From positions 1 to 64,000 of the forward strand of contig NZ_JAPRAQ010000021.1 of assembly GCF_029989365.1 (NCBI RefSeq): a stretch of 64,000 nt of DNA, in the 5' to 3' direction. Shown piece by piece: positions 53,366-63,059 of the stretch. Positions within the stretch are counted from its first letter, which is position 1, and each line of letters starts with the position of its first letter. A program made the translations under genes and the position numbers. The DNA comes from Bradyrhizobium sp. Arg816 (GTDB taxonomy: Bacteria; Pseudomonadota; Alphaproteobacteria; Rhizobiales; Xanthobacteraceae). The notes under the pieces were generated by a model that was not told where the DNA came from, ran no database searches, and was given only the letters and a program-made list of their open reading frames with translations.

Positions 53366-54115
53366 ATGGTGAAGCCAGTTGTAATTGTGGTCGGTGCGGA
53401 CAAGGGAGGAGTCGGCAAGACGACCGTATCACGAACGCTACTGGACTACTTCAGCGTCAACAACGTGCAAATACGCGCATTCGACACGGAGTCGCCGCGG
53501 GGAACGCTGAAGCGCTTTTATCCCGAGATTACCGAGATCGTCGACATGACGACGACGGCGGATCAGATGAAGATCTTCGATACCCTGAACTCAGGGCTAT
53601 CCGTCACTGTCATCGATGCTCGTGCAGGATTACTGTCCTCTGCGCTGGCTTCCTTGCGCGACATCGGATTTCTGGACTCGGCACGGTCTGGCCAGATCAC
53701 GTTTGCCGTATTCCATATCCTGGGATCATCCATCGCTTCGCTAGACGAGATCGCGGAAACCGCGACCTTCATGAGCGGCGCAAAGTACTACCTAGTCAAG
53801 AACTTCATCAACGACACTCAATTCTTCCAGTGGGATCAAGCGACCTATAATTCCTATTTTCACCGCATCAAACATGCGACTGAGTTGGTCATACCGAAGC
53901 TTAACGAGATGGCTTATGAGCAGGTGGAAGTCGCATCCGTCCCATTCGTAGACTTTGTCGCAAACAAGGGGCGGAACGATGAACCCACGAACAACTCGTT
54001 CGTGCTGCGCGGCTATGTCCGGCACTGGCTGGCAAACGTCTGGAGCGAGTTTGATCGCATCAACTTGACGGAATTGGCCGGCGCCAAGTCCGCAACCCGG
54101 GCCGGCGAGAAGTAG
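53366..54115 (+). CDS. ParA/MinD-like P-loop ATPase
   Basis: 249 residues from MVKPVVIVVGADKGGVGKTTV; AGGAGA is five bases ahead of the ATG (the frame is open much further upstream). Deviant Walker A KGGVGKTT with the signature lysine (residues 13-20), switch/Walker B-like regions VTVIDARAG (about 90) and a C-terminal half with conserved aromatic residues (NFINDTQFFQWDQATYNSYF) not typical of plasmid ParA. It forms a pair with the next gene. Relatives are annotated in rhizobial islands as division-plane or chromosome-partitioning ATPases, but no parB or centromere-like repeats lie nearby, so replicon partitioning is unlikely. Confidence 0.8.
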   Translation: MVKPVVIVVGADKGGVGKTTVSRTLLDYFSVNNVQIRAFDTESPRGTLKRFYPEITEIVDMTTTADQMKIFDTLNSGLSVTVIDARAGLLSSALASLRDIGFLDSARSGQITFAVFHILGSSIASLDEIAETATFMSGAKYYLVKNFINDTQFFQWDQATYNSYFHRIKHATELVIPKLNEMAYEQVEVASVPFVDFVANKGRNDEPTNNSFVLRGYVRHWLANVWSEFDRINLTELAGAKSATRAGEK

Positions 54116-54173
54116 TCGCATATTCGGCGGGCTCAGGTTGGGCCCACGTACAAACAAAATTGATCTGCTGGCT

Positions 54174-54893
54174 ATGTTAGCGACCCCCATCTACATCATC
54201 TGCTCTCCTAGCCCGCAGGTCGGTAAAACTCTCATCGCTCGGGCCATGAGCGAGTTCTTGTTGCTGAAAAACGGCGCAGCGCTGTCGTTTGATGTCAACT
54301 TGAAAGAGCCGTCATTGCTCGACTACCTCCCCAATATCACGGAGACCGCGGATGTGATCGACACTTACGGAAAGATGCAGCTGATGGACCCTCTTATCAT
54401 CCACGATCGGGTACCCAAGGTAATCGATCTCGGCTTTCACGCCTTCGACGAATTCTTCAAAATGTGCGAGGAGATCGGCTTCATGAAGGAGACGGCCCGC
54501 TGCTATGTCGCTCCTATCATCCTCTTCGTCGCGGGCGCTGACCGCATCTCCTTTCGCGGTTATGAAATGCTGCGGCGGCGAATTCCGCCGGCGTCGCTGG
54601 TCACCGTCCACAATGAATTCGTGCTGCGCGGCGAATTACCTGAAGCGATGGATGGCGAGCGGGTACTTCGGATTCCCGCGCTTCCGCTGTTCCTCAAAAG
54701 ATATATAGACCGGCTTAGCTTTTCCTTCACTGGATATCTGCGCAACGAGAAGGACTGGTCCACCGAGCTGCATCAATGGATCCGACGGAACTACAGCATC
54801 TTTCGCGATCTGGATACGAGTGTGATGCTGCGAAACGCCTATCGATCTCGGGGCACGGATATCGACAGCCTACGTTGCACAAGGGCTACTTGA
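54174..54893 (+). CDS. Second P-loop ATPase, partner of the ParA-like protein
   Basis: 239 residues from MLATPIYIICSPSPQVGKTLIARAMSEF (an alternative TTG at 54138). The P-loop SPSPQVGKT lacks the N-terminal signature lysine of ParA/MinD proteins, so it is a diverged member. It shares with its neighbour the overall length and pattern (LPNITETADVIDTYGKMQLMDPLI; FFKMCEEIGFMKETARCYVAPIILFVAGADRIS). 58 bp behind the first ATPase gene, same strand, probably one operon. A two-ATPase module of unknown purpose; a role in positioning or regulating envelope machinery would be speculation. Confidence 0.75.
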   Translation: MLATPIYIICSPSPQVGKTLIARAMSEFLLLKNGAALSFDVNLKEPSLLDYLPNITETADVIDTYGKMQLMDPLIIHDRVPKVIDLGFHAFDEFFKMCEEIGFMKETARCYVAPIILFVAGADRISFRGYEMLRRRIPPASLVTVHNEFVLRGELPEAMDGERVLRIPALPLFLKRYIDRLSFSFTGYLRNEKDWSTELHQWIRRNYSIFRDLDTSVMLRNAYRSRGTDIDSLRCTRAT

Positions 54894-55162
54894 GATTCCG
54901 ATCTGCTTGCCAGCTATTCGTCCGGCTATGAGCAGTCTTCAATAGCGTTCTCAACGGGACGCGAACGCATGAATTGCGGTGTACGAATCTGCAGTGGATT
55001 GCCCATCTTTACCGTGATCGTCCGCACCGATCACGCGACCGGCAGGACGGCAGCTCATTGGCCGAATAGCTCATGCAGACACGCCCGTCCTCGAAAGGAT
55101 CGATGACTGTCTTCACCTTGTGAGCGGCTAGGCGGATCGACGCGCCCTTCCATCAGAGGAGC

Positions 55163-56989
55163 TCATAGATCAAGGCCGAGTTTCCCGAGCACCCGGTGCA
55201 TGACCGCGCTTTTGATCTCGCGGGCGATCTCGTTTCGGATCTGGGCTCCGAGCACCCGCTCAGCATCGGCATCGCCTGTCAAACCTTCCTCGGCCAGTCG
55301 GAGATTCAGACGGGTTTGAAACTCTTCGCCCATCGCGTCGACGAGCCGCTCCTGCATGGCAGCATAATCTTCGGGCGCGATGCGCCTTGTCACGCTTTCC
55401 CACGGTTGCCAGCGTGTTGCCAGATAATCGGCAAATCCCGCCGCTTCCTGATTCCGCACCGATGCCCCAGCGCTGGCCACATCATCCTCGGTCACGTGAG
55501 AGACGTTCATGAAGCGCATGTCGGGAGCGATGTGCCGCAGCTCGAGCTGGTCGCGCAGCTGGGTCTGGTAGGCAAGGTAGACCTCGATTTCATCGACGTC
55601 CGCGTCGGGATCGGCACGACGAAGCGAGTTGACCCTCTTGCGCGCGATTTCGTCTAGCGCTTCCAAGCGAAACATGACGCGGCCGTGCTGGAGCAGTTCG
55701 CCCAATCGCCCGTCATAGACGCCGTCCTCGACATCAGCGTTCAGGCGTGCGGTCTGCATGCCGTTCCAGCCCAAAGTAACGCGATCCTCGCAACTCGCGT
55801 TCGCTCCCGAAGCCAACTCGAAATATTGCTCGCGCAAACGCGGCCTGACGGCTGCCTGCCGCAAATCTTCGGCGACCGCCTGGCGGAACGCCTCGTTGCC
55901 ATAGTTCACGGTGCCACGGAGCCTGTCGAGGAAGCGTGCATAGTCCGCGGCCCCCGCTTCATGACCGAAGTGCTGCCAAGCGGCCATTGCCATGGGCTCG
56001 TCCTCGAGCCAGTCCGCGGCAACCTCTTGCAGGGACCGCGGCTGAACTTCCACCGCTCCATCCGCCGTCGAGAAGAAAACCTGCGGGCCGGCATAGTGTC
56101 CGGCATGCATCGCTGTTGCAAGGCCGGCCTGCACCCAATCGGCGAGCGGATTATTCTCCAGATCAACGCTCGAATCACGACTTAGCTGCGTCAGCAGGGT
56201 CTCGGGCACGCTGGTCAGCTGGTTGTTGCTGGCGCCGAGCCACAGCAGCTCGGGCGGGACCGTCTGAGGCAGGCTGGTCAGCCGGTTGTGGCTGGCGCTG
56301 AGCCATTCGAGCTCGGCCGGAAGAGGCTCGGGCAGGTCCGTCAGCTGATTGTAGTCGACGTTCAGACGCTGGAGCCCGGCTGGAAGCCCGGGCAGGTGGG
56401 TCAGGCGGTTGCCGCTGACGTCCAACTCCTGAAGCGTTGCTGGAAGGCGTTCAGGCAAGCTGGTCAGCTGATTGTTGTCGACATTCAGCCGCCGCAATCC
56501 CGGCGGCAGCTCTGCGGGCAGGCGCGTCAGCCCATTGCTGATGGCATAGAGCCGCCGCAGCCCAGGTGGAAGCTCGGGTAGGCTGGTCAGCCGATTATTG
56601 CTGGCGTAGAGCCGTTGGAGGCTCGCCGGAAGGGTCTCGGGCAGGCTGTTAAGCTGATTATCGTCGACATTCAGGCGGCGCAACCCGGCCGGAATGGACG
56701 CCGACAAGGCGGTCAGGGACAGAGACGACAGATCTAACGGCTCATTGAGATCACCCGCGCCCCGCCAAGCCCTCGTTACCGCCTGTTGCCGATCCTCATG
56801 TTGCCCCTGCCCGTTTTCGGCAGCCCAGTCCGTCAACATCTCGTCCTGCGAGGCAGCCGCCTCGGCAGCGGACGCCTGAACGTCCGTTAAGGCCTCTCCC
56901 CAATGCGATGCGGCCGGAGAGCCCGGTTCGGAGCTTTCCGAATCGGACGTTGCGGAAGGAGTACCAGCGCCGAGCTGTTCTGCATTCAT
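55163..56989 (-). CDS. nopM: NopM-type effector: LRR plus NEL E3 ubiquitin ligase
   Basis: 608 residues from MNAEQLGAGTPSATSDSESSE (11 codons inside the open frame, after GAAGAGA). Disordered Ser/Glu-rich N-terminus (secretion signal), a linker helix with WRGAGD, then eight leucine-rich repeats of the bacterial xxLPxxLPxxLxxLxxxxNxLTSLP type (about residues 102-270) and a C-terminal NEL domain (about 290-608). The IpaH/NopM catalytic cysteine lies in ASCEDRV (Cys about 400). NopM is an E3 ligase delivered into legume cells. A tts box lies about 300 bp upstream. All domains look intact. Confidence 0.95.
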   Translation of the reverse strand: MNAEQLGAGTPSATSDSESSEPGSPAASHWGEALTDVQASAAEAAASQDEMLTDWAAENGQGQHEDRQQAVTRAWRGAGDLNEPLDLSSLSLTALSASIPAGLRRLNVDDNQLNSLPETLPASLQRLYASNNRLTSLPELPPGLRRLYAISNGLTRLPAELPPGLRRLNVDNNQLTSLPERLPATLQELDVSGNRLTHLPGLPAGLQRLNVDYNQLTDLPEPLPAELEWLSASHNRLTSLPQTVPPELLWLGASNNQLTSVPETLLTQLSRDSSVDLENNPLADWVQAGLATAMHAGHYAGPQVFFSTADGAVEVQPRSLQEVAADWLEDEPMAMAAWQHFGHEAGAADYARFLDRLRGTVNYGNEAFRQAVAEDLRQAAVRPRLREQYFELASGANASCEDRVTLGWNGMQTARLNADVEDGVYDGRLGELLQHGRVMFRLEALDEIARKRVNSLRRADPDADVDEIEVYLAYQTQLRDQLELRHIAPDMRFMNVSHVTEDDVASAGASVRNQEAAGFADYLATRWQPWESVTRRIAPEDYAAMQERLVDAMGEEFQTRLNLRLAEEGLTGDADAERVLGAQIRNEIAREIKSAVMHRVLGKLGLDL

Positions 56990-57289
56990 CGATGTCGTCT
57001 CTTCGGTAGCAAAATGAAGCAAACGCGCCGGGGCGGCGCATCTTAGAACTGGTAACCGGCCATGGAGAGCGCTCCACCGGCTAACTGCAATGAGGTGCGA
57101 TCACACAGCGGGGCCGTCACACACCGCTGGCGCGAATACGCTGCTGCGAGTGCTACCGAGTAACTTCAGACGGGGCAGCGAACCCAGGCGAAGTCTCGCT
57201 CGTGGATCAGTTGATATTGGAGTCTATCCCGGTGTCCCCTGCCAGATCTAACCCTTTGAGAAGGCTCTGCCAGCGAGTAGCGATGTTCA

Positions 57290-57320
57290 TGATACGACAG
57301 CCAGCTGTCGATAAGCTGAC
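57290..57320 (-). promoter_or_regulatory. tts box of nopM
   Basis: Minus-strand reading GTCAGCTTATCGACAGCTGG followed by CTGTCGTATC, which keeps GTCAG, TCGA and AGCT and the TCGTA right end. The nopM start is 300 bp downstream. Confidence 0.8.
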
Positions 57321-57804
57321 AGACCGCGGAGCGACGAAACTGGACGGCTCCCATCAATTACACAACCTTAGGCTCAGCGCTACGCAGATGAATTACTTCG
57401 AGCTGGGCCGACTGGTGCCGGGTGCCGGCACCCTGGCAGCGGGACGCTTAGGCCGGCAACTTTGCTGTCGCTTGCGGAGGCGGGCCCACTGCCCCCTGCG
57501 TTCAAACGCTTATGTTAAATAGCTGAGCTAAAAGCTTGCAGCCACATCGCGCCTAATGCGCTCGGCCTTCTACGAGACGCGGCGCGCACCCGATGTTAAC
57601 AAACACGGGCTCGCTAAATTTCTCCGATGACGAGCTCCCAGCCATTGACATCGGCCACAAAGACCGGCCCTCCCCTCTCGGCTCACCGTCGCGGATCTCG
57701 ACGGGCAAGCGCTGATGAGACGGCACTTGACCCGTACGCGATCGACTGAATGATCGAACAGCTGCATCCGCACTGGTGCGACTAAGAATTTCTGTATGCC
57801 GAGC
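57321..57804. other. Gene-free stretch
   Basis: Between the nopM promoter and the small gene at 57805 only short frames are seen. Confidence 0.35.
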
Positions 57805-58050
57805 TCAATTTAGTCGATCCGCGCCGCGATCAATGAACTTGAGCATCGACTGCGCCTCGTTGATCTCGCGTGAAACACGTTTCAATATCCGTATTGCCAT
57901 CTCCTCCGTCGCGATCAGTTCCGCTCTCTCGCAGGCTAGCCCAAAATGATGCATCACCTGCTCGTCAGAGGGCGCGATACGGTTCTGCAATAAGCTGGTC
58001 GTCAATGACGAGAGCATGTGCTCGACGACGTCATTCTCCGCCTGGCTCAA
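57805..58050 (-). CDS. Small hypothetical helical protein
   Basis: 81 residues from a TTG, with AAGGA eight bases upstream (MSQAENDVVEHMLSSLTTSLL...). Largely helical and acidic, with a regular hydrophobic pattern (ACERAELIATEEMAIRILKRVSREINEAQSMLKFID). No family recognised; the TTG start makes it uncertain. Confidence 0.4.
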   Translation of the reverse strand: MSQAENDVVEHMLSSLTTSLLQNRIAPSDEQVMHHFGLACERAELIATEEMAIRILKRVSREINEAQSMLKFIDRGADRLN

Positions 58051-58357
58051 GTCCGTGTCCTTCTGATTTTTTGGTCAGTTCTGTAATCTTTGGCCACCAC
58101 ATCGCGTTGCGGCGAAGGATAGTCATCTTCGACACTGCAGCTTCATGCCCGTTGAACGCTGCTATCAGAGATTCATTTGGTCGGTTACCTCACTGCTTGG
58201 ACCTCTTCTCCTCAGCACAGGCGCACGGCTTCAGATAGCGTGAGTTGCGCGATTATGATAGCTCCACAGCGACATTCCGCCCCTTTGGAGTGCCGATCGA
58301 ATGATGCTGCAAATATGGAAAGGACCCCTAACTCCGACCTTCCCAATCAGAACGTCG

Positions 58358-58657
58358 TCAAGTTGCGACACACGAGAAGCTATTCTCTCGCAAACGTCCC
58401 GTCCGGCCTGACCTCCGGCCTTTCGGCTCAACGCATTGCATGTCGTGGCGCAGCCCCACGATCGTCCGGCGCGGATGCTTTCCTCGAAACTCGGCAGGAA
58501 TAGATTGAAGCTCAACCGCCGCCTTTTGCTGGAACACCGAATGGTCGACGTTGCGCAGCTTCTTGTCGCGCGTGACCACCACTATTGAGAATGCAACGAT
58601 GTCGCTGGCGCGATCGATTTCGCCTAGCGCCCCCGTGAGGCTGGTTTGAGAGGACAT
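58358..58657 (-). CDS. Hypothetical protein
   Basis: 99 residues from MSSQTSLTGALGEIDRASD; GGAAGG lies five bases before the ATG. The first 60 residues look folded (IVAFSIVVVTRDKKLRNVDHSVFQQKAAVELQSIPAEF), and the basic tail is less convincing, so a frameshift near the 3' end is possible. Function unknown. Confidence 0.35.
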   Translation of the reverse strand: MSSQTSLTGALGEIDRASDIVAFSIVVVTRDKKLRNVDHSVFQQKAAVELQSIPAEFRGKHPRRTIVGLRHDMQCVEPKGRRSGRTGRLRENSFSCVAT

Positions 58658-59896
58658 AACGACCTTCCGAGCTTTCACCGCAGCGCTCTGTGCGGCCGTC
58701 AGTGCTGCCGGTCATCGCCTCTGACCGGATATGAACAGTCTATTCGTTGGAGTATTTGCCTGCGAGCGCGGGCTGTTCACCCAGCACGCTTTCGCTGGAC
58801 CGGTAAAAACGCGAATACGGCTGGGGTCAGCCATATTCTGCTGCCTGTATCGTTCCACCATCTAGGCCATCTCGCGACTCCAACTGGTCAGTGTACTTTA
58901 GCCCGACGTCCCGTGCGGACGATGCAAATGGCTCCCTGGCCATCGCCCGCAAGCGAGAAAACTGGCAATCAGCGCGCCGTCCCCATCGGTCTCCACTTGC
59001 GATGCGCCATCAACGCCTGCCAAGTGGGCCTTTTATCTTTTACGCATCAGCAAGCCTACAACCTGTCGCAGCGTGAGATTCAAGCTATTAAATCGGTCTC
59101 TTGAGGCAGACTGTGCACAGCGGATGTCGATAGCAATACTGTCCATGGAATGCTCAGTTGGCTCGACACTGCGTCTAGCCGACATTTGCCTCGCCCCAAT
59201 CCCGGCGCGTGCGTCTCTTTGATTGGATGGCGCGTGCCGGGAATCGCAGTCAGGCTGGCTCGCCTTCCTAGAGCAATCGTCCCCATGGCTTTCTCATATT
59301 GTTGATGTGGTCCACCTCGCTCATAAATTATTTATCGGGTAAGCGATTGCGAATGCCGGGTACCACCGCGGGACTGACCAGCATCAGAGAGGAGGCGTTC
59401 GCAAGAAGCCGCCGCTCTACGCCTCTTGGGCCGCTAGAGCTCGACATCGCTACGGTCCGACTCGCGAGCTGTGGCCCAAGTCATGTCGCGCCCAGCGACT
59501 CAACAGGCAACAAAGCCGTCACGCCGCCATCTACCATGGGTTGTGCGTTAATAGTTCCTGCTTGAGCCGTCTGCGTGTCGGACATGAATTTAACTGCTCC
59601 GGTTCTCGGTTTTTCTTCGCGCACCAATCAATCCTGTGGAGCGCAGGAATTGTGCAAGGCACACGATCGCAGCGCCGTGAAAACGCGAGGATCTGCTTCG
59701 ATTTCTCGTCGCGCGCGCGGTGTAGGGTGATACTGATGATAAGAGTGGCAAACATCGAACTGCTCGCCGAAAGACGGGCGTGAAGTCGCAAGTCCTCGGA
59801 TGCAGTTGTTCGGCAGGAGTGCGGAGCCAAGGAATGGCCGCTCGATGACGATCGCCATAATTGATACTCCAGGGACGAAAGTGAACTATATCTGTG
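58658..59896. other. 1.2-kb gene-poor stretch
   Basis: No reading frame with a ribosome site or motif on either strand. No transposase-like sequence recognised. Confidence 0.35.
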
Positions 59897-60196
59897 ATGA
59901 CTTCAATTGATGATACATTGAGTGAGATCAGATGGCTGCGGAACGAAATCTGGCGCTGCCGTCGATTCCTTAAAAGGGACCTACCTGGCGCGGAGCGCAA
60001 GGCCGTTGAGAAGCGTCTGCTTGAACAGCTTTCTGCCTTTGAACGGCTCTTGTCGACGGCGTTTCCTTTGGCCTTGAGCCCTAAAGTGTATTCGGCCAAG
60101 AGCACCACGATCGGGCGAAGCGACTCGCCTGAAGCGCCCATCGAGAACGCCGCAATGGCATCAAACGGTTCCTTCGAGAAGTCGATGGGCGGCTAG
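59897..60196 (+). CDS. Small hypothetical protein
   Basis: 99 residues from ATG at 59897 (a GTG precedes it directly). A charged helical N-terminal two-thirds (DDTLSEIRWLRNEIWRCRRFLKRDLPGAERKAVEKRLLEQLSAFERLL) and a Ser/Ala-rich tail. It may form a coiled-coil hairpin. The ribosome site is not obvious. No family recognised. Confidence 0.45.
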   Translation: MTSIDDTLSEIRWLRNEIWRCRRFLKRDLPGAERKAVEKRLLEQLSAFERLLSTAFPLALSPKVYSAKSTTIGRSDSPEAPIENAAMASNGSFEKSMGG

Positions 60197-60772
60197 CAAA
60201 AGAAGTTTCCTAGATCTATCTGCACCTTGAGCCCGGCAGTCGAGACGAAACTAATCCCCAGCTGAGAAATCTGAAGACCGCGAACAAACCTCCAACGCTC
60301 ACATTTCGCCGGTCTTTTGCAAGTTATAGCCGATTTGGCCACCTGCCGGAAAATACTTGGTTGCCGACCACAACGCCGCAGATTGATGGGCAGCACGGGT
60401 TCCTGCAGATGTCCGGCTGTACCCACCACAGTTTACGCAGATGGTCATCTGGACCAGTTACAGCGGAGCCGATGGCAATCTCACGACGGCCTCAAAGTCG
60501 GCGGATGGCTGCAGCGGTGAACAAAGCAACTGCTGCAGTACGAAATCGAGGTTCAGAGCGCATTTCAACCTCGTAACACGCATAGGCGCACTATCGATCG
60601 CTGATTGAGGCCAATCGATCCACCGAGCTAGCCCACTGATAAATGAACTGCGGCTCGGCAGGCTGATGCTTCCAGCCCGACGACTTTCGGCCACCAAGCT
60701 GGCCAAACTCCGGCGCCCGTCAGTCTGAACACCTCACTGTCGCTCGATTTGTGCAACTGCCGCTCGGACGCC
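60197..60772. other. Gene-free stretch between convergent small genes
   Basis: No supported gene; a minus frame at 60193-60429 has no start signal. Confidence 0.35.
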
Positions 60773-61090
60773 TCACTCTCGATGAAGGACGACCGGAAGC
60801 CTGTTGAGACGTCGTCTCGGTCCGTCGTTTCTGTCCGCCGCGGTTGGCACCATGCGGCGGCATTCGCCGCGCAAGTTCTTGAAATTGTCCCTAAGACAAA
60901 ACATGGCTACGTCCACATCGCTACGCCCTGTAAAGCGGTCACAGAAGCGGATCACGTCTGGTCTGCACGACATCAAGACTTCCTCGGCCCGCCGATCTCG
61001 CGCGCGAGCATGTCCTGTGCACCACGTCGCTGCGATCGCGATCGCGGCGAGGGCGGCTGCACAGCGATGCGCATTGCAAGTCCAGCCCAT
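60773..61090 (-). CDS. Exported cysteine-rich small protein
   Basis: 105 residues if started at MGWTCNAHRCAAALAAIAIAATWC (signal-peptide-like, cleavage near HARA); an ATG at 61129 would add 13 residues. The mature part has a Cys spacing, MSCRPDVIRFC...MFCLRDNFKNLRGECRRMV, like the short Cys-rich 'C-D-R-C...CL....LS..C' repeat of Golgi-apparatus-type (cysteine-rich repeat) proteins common in Bradyrhizobium. Probably periplasmic. Function unknown. Confidence 0.5.
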   Translation of the reverse strand: MGWTCNAHRCAAALAAIAIAATWCTGHARARDRRAEEVLMSCRPDVIRFCDRFTGRSDVDVAMFCLRDNFKNLRGECRRMVPTAADRNDGPRRRLNRLPVVLHRE

Positions 61091-61821
61091 TCGTCGCTCT
61101 TGATTCACCAAACCTCTCTTAAGCCGCATATCCTTCACTATTGTTCTCTGCCCCGCGAGCATAACCTGTTTACCGGATTGGGCCGCCTCGGCAGCCACTG
61201 TCTCGCTGTTGGGGGGCCGACGCAATGATTACCGGCTTCCGAATCATTGCCCCGCCACGCGCAGCACGCTGATTGCGAAGACCGAAATACAGCAGAGATC
61301 GGCCGTTTAGCGCTCGTGTGGCGATGCTGGCTGCCAATACGGCGTTCTGCTTCGCAAGGCTACAACCTGACGCCACGGCTGATTCAAGCACTTTGAGCAT
61401 CGTCAAGTGTGTGAATACGTTCTGAGACGGGCAGCATACCCACATTGGGGGCAGTAGGACGAACTCCCGACAACTGGACGCCTGACCGGCTGCCCCCGGG
61501 ACGAACGTCCCCGATGTTGGTCGGTGACGCTCAGCCTGGTGTTGGGGTTGAGGGCGTCAAGGGCACGCATCGAGACGATCAGCGACAAGCTGCGTCGACG
61601 CAGCTCGCTTGTTCGCGGTCCCAACCAACTGACCTGCAGTGTCAAAGAGTTCCGTGCGATGGGTTTCCGAGAAGCACAGCCGTTTGGACCGACGGCCAGG
61701 ATACCATGGCTGCATGGTGATCGTCGTAACTGTCACGTACGGTCGATTCCACGGCCTCCAGCCGCCTGCTGCTATTCACGGTGGGCAACTGCTCCAAACC
61801 AGCTCAGCGGCCTCGAGCCGC
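61091..61821. other. Gene-free region upstream of the cytochrome c peroxidase
   Basis: I searched this stretch for NifA upstream sites (TGT-N10-ACA) and saw none that is exact. The reading frame of the peroxidase gene is open far upstream but is not protein-like before 61989. Confidence 0.35.
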
Positions 61822-61837
61822 TGGCATGCCGGTTGCT
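61822..61837 (+). promoter_or_regulatory. Candidate sigma-54 (-24/-12) promoter
   Basis: TGGCATGCCGGTTGCT matches TGGCAy-N5-TTGCw with the required GG-N10-GC spacing. It lies about 150 bp upstream of the cytochrome c peroxidase start codon, on the same strand. Confidence 0.5.
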
Positions 61838-61988
61838 ACTAACACCGGCAGCGCGTCAGCCTGGGTGCAGCCTAGCCGGAACACGGAAGACACCATGCGT
61901 CGTCGACTGTTGCAGGTCTTTCGCGGACGGTCGCGGACCGCGCGTTACGTTCGCGATTCCACGATCTAGGACAAAAACGAGACATCAC

Positions 61989-63059
61989 ATGAGTAAATTA
62001 GCGGTACGCGAGCTTTCCTTGGCCGCCAGGTTAAGTGTTGTGGCCGCAGCTATTCTGGTTTCGCCAGCAGCAGGCGCCAATGAGGATTTGATGAGCGCAG
62101 CCAACCGGATTTTCAAACCGATTCCCTCAATCGTTCCAGCGGTGAAGGACAATCCTATCACCCATGAAAAGGTCACACTCGGCAAATCCTTGTTTTTCGA
62201 TCCGAGGCTATCGGCGAGCGGGGTTATTAGCTGCAACACGTGTCATAATCTTGGGACGGGCGGGGTAGATGCCGGCCCGACGTCGATTGGTCATCGCTGG
62301 CAGCTGGGGTCACGTCGTGCGCCAACCGTCTATAACGCGGTCTTCAACGTGGCGCAGTTCTGGGATGGACGCGCGGCGGATCTTAAGGCGCAGGCCGCAG
62401 GCCCTGTCCAGTCCAGCGTCGAAATGAATGCGACGCCCGAACGCGTGCTCAGCACATTGAATTCAATGACCGACTATGTCGTTATGTTCAGTAAGGCTTT
62501 TCCCAATGATGCGGCGCCCGTGACGTTTGAAAATTTCGCCAAGGCCATCGAGGCTTTCGAGGCGACCTTGACTACTCCTGCCGCCCCCTTCGATCAGTAT
62601 CTCGATGGCGACGGATATGCTCTCACTGATCAGCAGAAAGCCGGGCTGAAGCTATTCATCGAAAAGGGATGCTCCTCTTGCCACAACGGAATCAACGTCG
62701 GTGGACAGGATTACTTCCCGTTCGGCATGATTGAAAGGCCAGCCGAAAGCCTGCTTCCGAGGAAAGACAAGGGTCGTTTTTCCGTCACCAAGGATCTCGG
62801 CGACGAGTATGTTTTCCGCTCGGCGCCGTTGCGCAACGTCGCATTGCGCCCCCCCTACTTCCATTCTGGTCAGGTTTGGAGTCTTAAGCAAGCGGTTGGC
62901 GTGATGAGTGAGGTTCAGCTTGGCGCAAAGCTCAGCGATGAAGAAGCTGACGAGATTGTGGCCTTTCTGAATTCGCTCACAGGGCAGCTGCCAAAGATCG
63001 ATTACCCTTTACTGCCCACGCGGACCATTGCAACCCCAAAGCCCTCCTTAGACAAATAG
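61989..63059 (+). CDS. Di-haem cytochrome c peroxidase (CcpA/MauG family)
   Basis: 356 residues from MSKLAVRELSLAARLSVV; GAGA is just ahead of the ATG. Sec signal peptide (VVAAAILVSPAAGA), then two haem attachment sites: CNTCH (about residue 80) and CSSCH (about 228). Typical family segments: LGKSLFFDPRLSASGVISCNTCHNLGTGG, RRAPTVYNAVFN...FWDGRA, FRSAPLRNVALRPPYFHSG. It reduces H2O2 in the periplasm with electrons from small cytochromes. The upstream sigma-54-type promoter suggests expression with nitrogen-fixation genes in low-oxygen nodules, which is inference. Confidence 0.93.
   Translation: MSKLAVRELSLAARLSVVAAAILVSPAAGANEDLMSAANRIFKPIPSIVPAVKDNPITHEKVTLGKSLFFDPRLSASGVISCNTCHNLGTGGVDAGPTSIGHRWQLGSRRAPTVYNAVFNVAQFWDGRAADLKAQAAGPVQSSVEMNATPERVLSTLNSMTDYVVMFSKAFPNDAAPVTFENFAKAIEAFEATLTTPAAPFDQYLDGDGYALTDQQKAGLKLFIEKGCSSCHNGINVGGQDYFPFGMIERPAESLLPRKDKGRFSVTKDLGDEYVFRSAPLRNVALRPPYFHSGQVWSLKQAVGVMSEVQLGAKLSDEEADEIVAFLNSLTGQLPKIDYPLLPTRTIATPKPSLDK

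Noticed and set aside
59299..59565. Plus-strand frame as a small gene
   Set aside because: Low-complexity translation, no ribosome site and no recognisable pattern.
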